Part shown: piece by piece, positions 25,909 to 31,591 of the stretch
Position numbering within the stretch: the stretch's first letter is position 1
Layout of the letters: each line of letters opens with the position of its first letter
Assembly: GCF_002937075.1 (NCBI RefSeq)
Contig: NZ_NHSJ01000092.1
Coordinates: forward strand, 1 to 42,570
Source of the DNA: Rhodoblastus sphagnicola
GTDB lineage: Bacteria > Pseudomonadota > Alphaproteobacteria > Rhizobiales > Beijerinckiaceae
DNA length: 42,570 nt
Reading direction: 5' to 3'
Notes under the pieces: generated by a model
What the model was told of the DNA's origin: nothing
Seen by the model: the letters and a program-made list of their open reading frames with translations, nothing else
The model's database searches: none
Translations under genes and position numbers: made by a program

Positions 25909-26759
25909 GTCATTCCAATGGCGTTGCGCGCGTTCGCTTGTCGTTGCTCCGGCGCCATCAGGCCTTCCAGCCAATCGCGCAGGTCATGAATGGTTTTCAC
26001 GCAAAATCTGGCGACCGTGGGGCCGGCGCCGACCTTGATCGAAAGCCCGTCCCGGGCGTTGACCGTCGCGAAGGCCGGTTCGTCGGTGGCGTCGTCGCCG
26101 GCGAAAATCGGCGTTTTCCCCTTGAACGGACGCTCAATGAGAAAGGCATCGACGACGGCGCCCTTGTCGGAGCCGGAGAGCCTGATTTCGCACACCATCT
26201 TGCCCTCGATCAGATTCAGGTCCGACCGCGTGCGCAGGATTTTGCGCGCGAAGGCGAGGCAGGGCTTTTCGAAATCCGGACGCAGGCGGAAATGGATGGC
26301 CACCGCGCCGGTTTTCTTTTCGATGACGACGCCCGGCTCCAGACGAAAGGCCGCCGCCGCCTCTGCGGCGATCGCCTCGACGATGCTCTGGTCGATGATC
26401 GGCGAATGCAGACGTCCGGCGGCGTCGCGGCGCTGGAGGCCGTGCACGCCGGCGACGGGCAGGATCAGGGGATGGATCAGGCGGTCGATGACGCCTATGT
26501 CGCGTCCCGACACCAGCGCCAGGGCGCGCCCGCTGGCGTCGCGCAGATTTTCGAGGAATTGCAGCATGGTGGGGTCGATCCGGACGTCCTCGGGACGATC
26601 CGCGATCTCGACCAGCGTGCCGTCGAAGTCGAGAAAGATGCAGTAGGTCTGGGGGTCTCCGAGAACGGGAAGGTCGGGCTGCGCCAAAAGTTCCGTTGGC
26701 GCCTTTGCCGATCTGTCGAACATGGAGCGATCGTCGCCGCTCGCCGCAAGCCATTTCAT
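25905..26759 (-). CDS. otsB: Trehalose-6-phosphate phosphatase OtsB
   Basis: HAD-superfamily phosphatase that releases trehalose from trehalose-6-phosphate; 284 residues. Motif I FLDFDGTLVEIADRP has the nucleophile Asp near residue 43 and the C-terminal metal-binding motif is FAGDDATDEPAF. VHGLQRRDAAGR and KGAVVDAFL are also present. The start at 26759 has GGGAG ten bases upstream; an upstream in-frame ATG would place the start inside the motif. It is the first gene of the trehalose unit, 58 bases after the shared motif, and its stop overlaps the GH15 start. Confidence 0.96.
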   Translation of the reverse strand: MKWLAASGDDRSMFDRSAKAPTELLAQPDLPVLGDPQTYCIFLDFDGTLVEIADRPEDVRIDPTMLQFLENLRDASGRALALVSGRDIGVIDRLIHPLILPVAGVHGLQRRDAAGRLHSPIIDQSIVEAIAAEAAAAFRLEPGVVIEKKTGAVAIHFRLRPDFEKPCLAFARKILRTRSDLNLIEGKMVCEIRLSGSDKGAVVDAFLIERPFKGKTPIFAGDDATDEPAFATVNARDGLSIKVGAGPTVARFCVKTIHDLRDWLEGLMAPEQRQANARNAIGMT

Positions 26760-26816
26760 GAAGCGTCTCCCAGTTATCGCCCGAATCCTATGGGGATGGG
26801 GCGGGGCATGACAGCA

Positions 26817-26830
26817 TCGGAATCTACCCA
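26817..26830 (-). promoter_or_regulatory. FixJ-like motif upstream of otsB
   Basis: Minus-strand reading TGGGTAGATTCCGA then TGCTGTCA, 58 bases before the otsB start and with one change (GGG for GAG). ATAGGA lies 17 bases after CTGTCA, a plausible -10. Confidence 0.7.
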
Positions 26831-26923
26831 TGATAGGGCGCTCGCGAGACCGTTTTGCGGCCGGCGGAAAAAATCGCGCGCAACATCTTCAAGTGCGAAG
26901 TGAAAAACAGACAGGGCGAACGG

Positions 26924-26952
26924 CCAGGCCCGAAGGGATCCTTCGGGCCTGG
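26924..26952. terminator. Perfect 13-bp hairpin, possible terminator
   Basis: Arms 26924-26936 and 26940-26952 are perfect complements around GAT. No T-run follows on either strand. It lies about 170 bases past the leftward His-rich gene, so it may end or protect the dps-operon transcript. It also sits between two divergently located blocks and could be an unrelated palindrome. Confidence 0.5.
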
Positions 26953-27027
26953 AATGCTATGTTTTCCGCGAGGTTGCTTCGCAAGCCGCGAAAACAACTC
27001 GCGCGGAATTTCTTGGATCGCGAAGGC

Positions 27028-27084
27028 GGAATTCCGCGCGAACGGAATACGAAATCAAAAATGAATCATTCGGATTTCGTATGA
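27028..27084 (-). repeat. Long inverted repeat, copy A
   Basis: A 57-base segment whose reverse complement matches copy B (30680-30736) at 55 positions. It contains an internal 10-bp palindrome ATACGAAATC/GATTTCGTAT. Weaker similarity to B continues about 70 bases further left, including another GAATTCCGCGCG hairpin. Confidence 0.9.
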
Positions 27085-27121
27085 CACGGGCGCCGGCCCG
27101 TCGCCCATTGTTGGAGTCGCG

Positions 27122-27346
27122 TCAGCCGTGATGATAATGATGATGATAATGGTGGTGGTGGTGATGGTGGTGACGATGCTCGTGGCGCCGCGGTTCATGA
27201 CGTCGCGCGTGATCGCCGCCCCGATGGTTTATGTGCGGTTGTTCGGCCGTCGGTTCGTTCGGCGGCAGCGGCTCCGCCGAACTCGACAGGGGACTTAGCA
27301 ACAGGGCGAAGCCCAGGACGGCGCCGGTCAAAAGTGTCTTCAACAT
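27122..27346 (-). CDS. Small exported histidine-rich protein
   Basis: A 74-residue protein with a signal peptide (about residues 1-24, SSSA before EPLPP) and a mature part in which about 23 of the last 33 residues are histidine, interspersed with Arg and Tyr. The composition suggests periplasmic binding or buffering of Ni, Zn, Cu or Co. AAGGG lies eight bases before the ATG. It is the last gene of dps-DUF1003-His-rich (100 bases after DUF1003). The repetitive CAT/CAC codons make the tail prone to length change. No named family. Confidence 0.85.
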   Translation of the reverse strand: MLKTLLTGAVLGFALLLSPLSSSAEPLPPNEPTAEQPHINHRGGDHARRHEPRRHEHRHHHHHHHHYHHHYHHG

Positions 27347-27446
27347 GGTGTTTCCCTTTCTGGGGGGTATTTCGCGTCGCGCGCGAAATGGGCTGGAGAT
27401 CGGGTCGAGGGTCTGGTCAAAGGCTTGGTCAAGGGCTCGGACTTGG

Positions 27447-27926
27447 TCATGCCGGTTCGGGCGGCGGCTTTTCCGTGATCGCGTCGAGCACCCTGCGGGT
27501 GTCGGCGGCGCGACCCATGCTTTCGGCGTCGGCGTCGCGGCGGTCGTGGATAAGGGGGTTGTCGCGCCGGGACTCTTCCAGCAACTGGATCACTTTCGCG
27601 ATCTTCTCCTCGCTGAGAATGGCCAGTTCAAGCAGGAGCATTTCCCGATGGCGCGACAGCAGATCCTCCCGCTCCCGCGACACCAGAATAAGCACGGCCA
27701 TGTAGAGCGCGACCATCGAGACCGCGCCTTCGAGCCATGCGAACGGCGGCGGATCGATCATGTGGAAACCCAGCGCGGCCAAGGCGAGATTGAAGGCGAC
27801 CCAGCCGACGATGAGGGCGCTGATTTCACCGACGACCCGTGGGCGGCGCAGGGCTTTCACCATCGTCTCGACCAGGCTCTGCATCGGCGTCGCGTTCTCG
27901 CGATGTTCGGCGCGCAGCTTCGCCAT
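27447..27926 (-). CDS. DUF1003 membrane protein
   Basis: A protein of 159 residues from the ATG at 27926, or 177 from a TTG at 27980 that has GGAG ten bases upstream. Two membrane helices (VGEISALIVGWVAFNLALAAL and AVSMVALYMAVLILVS) are joined by HMIDPPPFAWLE, followed by a charged helix with RHREMLLLELAILSEEKIAKVIQLLEE. This is the DUF1003 layout. The role is unknown; relatives are often found near stress genes. It follows dps in the same direction and is probably cotranscribed. The start is the uncertain point: the residues between TTG and ATG look protein-like. Confidence 0.85.
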   Translation of the reverse strand: MAKLRAEHRENATPMQSLVETMVKALRRPRVVGEISALIVGWVAFNLALAALGFHMIDPPPFAWLEGAVSMVALYMAVLILVSREREDLLSRHREMLLLELAILSEEKIAKVIQLLEESRRDNPLIHDRRDADAESMGRAADTRRVLDAITEKPPPEPA

Positions 27927-28011
27927 CGACAGAATCGTTCCGTCGATATGGACGCCATGGTCATCCGCCGGGGCGCTCAAGAAGGGCGGACTCCGGCGCT
28001 TGCAGCGCCCG

Positions 28012-28491
28012 TCATTGTGGGGCGCCGTGGGATTCGACCAGCCAGAGTTGCTGATCGACGTTGCGCGAGATCTCCGTGAACAGATCGGCCGTGTCGGCGT
28101 CGCCAAGGCGCGCCGCGCGGTCGATCGCCTCGCGCGCGGATTCGCCGAACGCCGCCAGCGCGCCGGAAACGGCGAAGACATGCTCCTGTCCGTCGGCGAC
28201 GCCGAGCGGATAGGCCAGCAGGCCGGAGAATTGCGCCGCGCGCTGGACGGTGCCCTCTGCCTCGCCGCCCAGTCCCCGGGCGCGTTCGGCGAGGAGGTCC
28301 GAATAGGTTTCGGCCTCGGCGGCGCATTTGTCGAACAGGCCATGGAGGGCGATGAAATTCGGCCCGCGTACATTCCAATGCGCCTGTTTCAACTGGCCGT
28401 GCAGATCGATGGCGGAAGCCAGATGCTTGTTCAGCAAGTCGACGGATTCGGCTCGAATGTTGGCTGACAGGGTGTTTCGTGTCTGGTGCAT
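28012..28491 (-). CDS. dps: Dps-type ferritin, DNA starvation/stationary-phase protection protein
   Basis: Dodecameric mini-ferritin that oxidises and stores Fe(II) with H2O2 and shields DNA. It has 159 residues. The intersubunit ferroxidase site is recognisable: QAHWNVRGPNFIALHGLFDKCAAEAETYSDLLAERA (about 36-71), with the His and the Asp/Glu pair in place. The start at 28491 has AGGA upstream; the longer open frame runs through the promoter. The motif lies 90 bases upstream as half of a divergent pair. It is the first gene of the dps-DUF1003-His-rich operon, where an iron/oxidative-stress protein is grouped with a likely metal binder. Confidence 0.96.
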   Translation of the reverse strand: MHQTRNTLSANIRAESVDLLNKHLASAIDLHGQLKQAHWNVRGPNFIALHGLFDKCAAEAETYSDLLAERARGLGGEAEGTVQRAAQFSGLLAYPLGVADGQEHVFAVSGALAAFGESAREAIDRAARLGDADTADLFTEISRNVDQQLWLVESHGAPQ

Positions 28492-28580
28492 GGCGAATGT
28501 CCTGGTTCGAGGCGAGCGTCGAGGGTCCGCCTCGCTTGACGCTGTGCGAACCTGAACGCGCAAGGCCAGCGGCGACAGGC

Positions 28581-28594
28581 TCGGAAAACACTCA
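28581..28594 (-). promoter_or_regulatory. FixJ-like motif upstream of dps
   Basis: Minus-strand reading TGAGTGTTTTCCGA then GCCTGTCG, 90 bases before the dps start. The inverted partner at 28626-28639 has the same 14 bases and also continues CCTGTCGSC. Confidence 0.75.
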
Positions 28595-28625
28595 GGGCCG
28601 CGTGAGGCGCGCTCCAGCCCGGACG

Positions 28626-28639
28626 TGAGTGTTTTCCGA
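28626..28639 (+). promoter_or_regulatory. FixJ-like motif pointing to the transglutaminase-like genes
   Basis: Reads TGAGTGTTTTCCGA then CCCTGTCG. The first confident gene downstream starts at 28916, 277 bases away, farther than at other sites. Confidence 0.65.
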
Positions 28640-28915
28640 CCCTGTCGGCGCCGGGTGAAATCCACCATTCTTCCTTTCTTTCGGATGCGGGCCTTAACGG
28701 GCGCGTTCGCCATGCCCAACTGTGGCGCGTCGGCCGTTTCGCCCGCCCTCCAAAGCAAGGATTTCCAGGGATGTCTCGTTGGCTGGCTGGCCGCTCCGAA
28801 CGCAGGCGCGATATGATCGCGTCGTCCTCGATCGCTCCGCGTTTTGAGGTTCAGAGGCGGCTCGACGGCCCGGCCTTGTTCAAAGTGTTTTTGTCAGAGG
28901 ATTGACCGCGCGCGC

Positions 28916-29815
28916 ATGACCATTCTGACGGTGAACCATGTCACCACCTATACCTACGACGCTCCGGTGCGGCTCGGCGAACATCGCATGATGCTGCGCC
29001 CGCGCGACAGCAACGATCAGCGGCTGCGCGTGGCGCGATTGAGCATCGACCCCGCTCCGAAGAATCTGCGCTGGATCCATGATGTCTTCGACAATTGCGT
29101 GGCCATCGCCAATTTCTCCGGGGAGACTCAAAGCCTTCGCGTGGAGAACTATCTGGAGCTTGAACATGTCCCGATGGAGGAGCCGGAATGTCTGATCGAG
29201 GAGCGCGCGCTCTATTATCCCTTTTCCTATCAAAGCGATGAAATGCCCGATCTCGCCCGCTGCATCGAGCGCCATTATCCCGACCCCCAGGGCAAACTCG
29301 ATCGCTGGGCGCGGCGCTTTGTTCCCCAAGGCAAACCGATCGCGACCGCCGCGCTGCTGATGACCATGACCTATGCGATCAAGGAGGGGCTGGGCTATCA
29401 GCGCCGCTTCGCCAAAGGCGCGCGCGCCCCGCTGGAGACTTTGGCCTCCGGCCATGGCGCCTGCCGCGACTTCGCGATCCTGATGATGGAGGCGGCGCGG
29501 GCGCTGGGCCTCGCCGCCCGCTTCGTTTCCGGCTATATCTATGTGCCGGATCGCGATGTCGAACCGGGCCATCTCGGCGGCGGCTCCACGCACGCCTGGT
29601 GTCAAATCTATCTGCCGGGGGCCGGCTGGGTCGAATTCGACCCGACCAACGGCATTGTCGGCAGCCGCGACCTGATTCGCGTCGCGGTTGCGCGCGAGGC
29701 GCATCAAGCCATTCCGCTGCACGGCCGTTATTTCGCCGATGACGCGGTGGCTGGCGAAATGGATGTCACGGTCAATGTGCGGCGGCTGCCCGACGATACA
29801 ACAGGGGTTACTTGA
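28916..29815 (+). CDS. Transglutaminase-like protein 1
   Basis: A 299-residue cytoplasmic protein with the bacterial transglutaminase N-terminal domain (LTVNHVTTYTYDAPVRLGEHRMMLRPRD, about 4-31) and the papain-like core. The catalytic Cys lies in GHGACRDFAILMMEAARALG (about 180-199), the His in STHAWCQIYLPGAGW and the Asp in VEFDPTNG. Such proteins are predicted cysteine proteases or amidases of unknown substrate. The ATG at 28916 gives the family N-terminus, although the nearest purine-rich stretch is far (about 16 bases). Its stop overlaps the next gene (TGATG). Confidence 0.9.
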   Translation: MTILTVNHVTTYTYDAPVRLGEHRMMLRPRDSNDQRLRVARLSIDPAPKNLRWIHDVFDNCVAIANFSGETQSLRVENYLELEHVPMEEPECLIEERALYYPFSYQSDEMPDLARCIERHYPDPQGKLDRWARRFVPQGKPIATAALLMTMTYAIKEGLGYQRRFAKGARAPLETLASGHGACRDFAILMMEAARALGLAARFVSGYIYVPDRDVEPGHLGGGSTHAWCQIYLPGAGWVEFDPTNGIVGSRDLIRVAVAREAHQAIPLHGRYFADDAVAGEMDVTVNVRRLPDDTTGVT

Positions 29816-30654
29816 TGCTCATCCAGGCTGGTTATGACATTGCCTTCCAGTGCCCGGCGCGGACTCCGATGCTGCTCCAGCTCCAAGTCCATCCGTCGCG
29901 CTGCCCGGACCTGCTGACGCCGGACGAGATCGTCGCGGACCCGCCGCTGCCGATGCGGTCCTATCTCGATCTGTTCGGCAACCGCGTGACGCGGCTGGTC
30001 GCGCCGCCGGGTCTCGTGACGTTTTCCAACCGCTTCGTGATCTCCGACACCGGCCTTCCCGACGAGATCCCCGCCGATGGCGCCGTGACCGATATCGCCG
30101 ACCTCCCCGACGACGCGCTGCTTTACCTGACCTCAAGCCGCTATTGCGACAGCGATATGCTCGCCGATTTCGCCTGGAACACCTTTGGCGCGCTCGCAGG
30201 TGGGCGCCAGCGCGTGCAGGCGATCTCGGATTTCGTTCATGCGAATATCCGCTTCAGCTATCCGGAGGCGCGGCCCACGCGCAGCGCCAGCGAGGCCATG
30301 CGCGAGGGCGTCGGCGTCTGCCGCGACTACGCCCATCTCGCCATCGCGCTGTGCCGCTGCATGAATATTCCCGCGCGCTATTGCACGGGCTATCTCGGCG
30401 ACATCGGCGTGCCGCCGGACATCAATCCCGGCGATTTCAGCGGCTGGGGCGAGGTTTTCCTCAATGGGCGCTGGTTCACGATGGATGCGCGCCACAACCA
30501 TCCGCGCATCGGCCGCATCGTCGTGGGACGCGGGCGCGACGCGGCGGACGTTCCGATTTCCACGGCCTTTGGCGTCGCCAATCTCGTGCGCTTCGAGGTG
30601 GTGACTGATGAGGCGCCCGCCGGACAAAACCAGCCATGGGGGCCGCGCGCCTGA
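29815..30654 (+). CDS. Transglutaminase-like protein 2
   Basis: A 279-residue paralogue with a different N-terminal part (GYDIAFQCPARTPMLLQLQVHPSR). Core: catalytic Cys in GVGVCRDYAHLAIALCRCMNIPARY (about 164-188), then WGEVFLNGRWFTMDARHNHPRIGR, in which the usual catalytic His position is Glu (GWGEVF); the Asp in MDARHN is kept. This variation is seen in this subgroup, but catalysis should not be assumed. AGGGG precedes the ATG, which overlaps the previous stop. The two genes are probably translated together and may form a pair. Confidence 0.88.
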   Translation: MLIQAGYDIAFQCPARTPMLLQLQVHPSRCPDLLTPDEIVADPPLPMRSYLDLFGNRVTRLVAPPGLVTFSNRFVISDTGLPDEIPADGAVTDIADLPDDALLYLTSSRYCDSDMLADFAWNTFGALAGGRQRVQAISDFVHANIRFSYPEARPTRSASEAMREGVGVCRDYAHLAIALCRCMNIPARYCTGYLGDIGVPPDINPGDFSGWGEVFLNGRWFTMDARHNHPRIGRIVVGRGRDAADVPISTAFGVANLVRFEVVTDEAPAGQNQPWGPRA

Positions 30655-30679
30655 CCGATTCTTTTTGCGCGTGGGCGCC

Positions 30680-30736
30680 TGATACGAGATCCGAATGATT
30701 CATTTTTGATTTCGTATTCCGTTCGCGCGGAATTCC
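30680..30736 (+). repeat. Long inverted repeat, copy B
   Basis: It matches the reverse complement of copy A (27028-27084) at 55 of 57 positions. With copy A it brackets the His-rich, DUF1003, dps and transglutaminase genes. Similarity continues rightward through GGAATTCC and CCGCGCGA-type segments to about 30790. Confidence 0.9.
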
Positions 30737-30853
30737 TCTTCCACCTCAAGGAATTCCGCGCGATTTTGTTTCCGCGAATCGCGGATCGCGATCCAGCGGA
30801 AACCGTATGATTGGCCTTGGCGGCGTGTTGGCGAAGCCGTCTCGGACCGGGCG

Positions 30854-30898
30854 TGAGTGTTTTCCGATCCTGTCGTCATGATTTCTGGCGGCTATGGT
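30854..30898 (+). promoter_or_regulatory. FixJ-like motif and promoter for the DUF1236-mgtA unit
   Basis: The motif TGAGTGTTTTCCGA (30854-30867) is followed by CTGTCG (30870-30875), a 17-base spacer and TATGGT (30893-30898). This is the clearest example of motif, -35-like and -10-like boxes in series. It lies about 124 bases before the DUF1236 start, measured from the -10-like box. Confidence 0.75.
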
Positions 30899-31021
30899 CC
30901 ATGCTCCAACGCGCAGGGCGCCGTCCGCAACCGCCATGCGCGGCGACCATGGACGGCATGAGGGATGGGGCCGGGGGCGCCAGTGCGGAGGGCGCGATCT
31001 CGAATCTTCAGGACCAGTCTC

Positions 31022-31459
31022 ATGCGCATGAACACAATCGCCGTCACCACGATCGTTTTCCTTGCCTTGTCAGGAGCGGCGGTCGGGCAGGGGGCTGTCC
31101 CCGGCGCCGATGACGGATCTCGCAAGGCGTATCGCGTGGCCGGCCCGTTCGGCGCGGTCGTCGGCGGCGCGACCGGCGCCGTCGTCGGAGGGCCGTTCGG
31201 CGCGATTATCGGAGGCGCGGTCGGCCTTCTCGGCGTCGATCAGCGCCCGCGCTTTCTTGAATACGCCAGCCGAAGCCATCATGACTCCTACACCTACGAC
31301 CGCCAGCTTGACGTCGGCGCGGTCCTGCCGGACGATGGCGTAACCTATTACGATATTCCGCCGGAATATAATGTGCCGCTCTACAAATACGCGATCGTCA
31401 ACGGTCGGACGGTTCTGGTCGATCCGCGCAATCATCGCGTCATGCAGATCATCGATTAG
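31022..31459 (+). CDS. Exported glycine-zipper protein with DUF1236-type C-terminus
   Basis: A 145-residue protein with a signal peptide (about residues 1-23, AVGQ before GAVPGADDG). A glycine-zipper segment GPFGAVVGGATGAVVGGPFGAIIGGAVGLLG lies at about 41-71. The C-terminal half contains VGAVLPDDGVTYYDIPPEY and ends YKYAIVNGRTVLVDPRNHRVMQIID, the pattern of DUF1236. AGGA lies nine bases before the ATG at 31022; a second ATG two codons on is possible. Probably periplasmic or envelope-associated; function unknown. It precedes mgtA by 132 bases in the same direction. Confidence 0.85.
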   Translation: MRMNTIAVTTIVFLALSGAAVGQGAVPGADDGSRKAYRVAGPFGAVVGGATGAVVGGPFGAIIGGAVGLLGVDQRPRFLEYASRSHHDSYTYDRQLDVGAVLPDDGVTYYDIPPEYNVPLYKYAIVNGRTVLVDPRNHRVMQIID

Positions 31460-31591
31460 CGGTCACCCACATCATGGAGCCGGCGCGGTCCGCGCCGATC
31501 AGGCGGCGTTGTTCACTTCGAGGCGCCCGGTGCGATCTGATCTGGCGCCAGGCGTCTCATCGCCCATGCGCCCTAAAAGGGAATGGCTGCG

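Larger units (their letters stand above)
26760..27121. other. Non-coding gap with motif, perfect hairpin and repeat A
   Basis: No gene is supported in these 362 bases. The gap holds the otsB motif site (26817-26830), a perfect 13-bp hairpin (26924-26952) and copy A of a long inverted repeat (27028-27084). Confidence 0.6.
28492..28915. other. Divergent control region between dps and transglutaminase genes
   Basis: These 424 bases hold the back-to-back motif pair (28581-28639). A 63-residue open frame (28625-28816, plus strand) has no ribosome-binding site or recognisable family and is not called. The 277 bases after the rightward motif form a long leader or hold something I cannot recognise. 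Confidence 0.6.
30655..31021. other. Non-coding gap with repeat B and a motif site
   Basis: No gene is supported in these 367 bases. The gap contains repeat copy B (30680-30736), its weaker continuation with a GAATTCC hairpin to about 30790, and the motif promoter at 30854-30898. Confidence 0.6.

Noticed and set aside
28625-28816. 63-codon plus-strand frame right after the motif at 28626
   Set aside because: Its start lies inside the motif, there is no ribosome-binding site, and the translation shows no family or signal features.
27030-30740. Composite transposon bracketed by the 57-bp inverted repeats
   Set aside because: No transposase or recombinase gene lies between or beside the repeats and no target duplication was found, so it is reported only as an inverted repeat pair.
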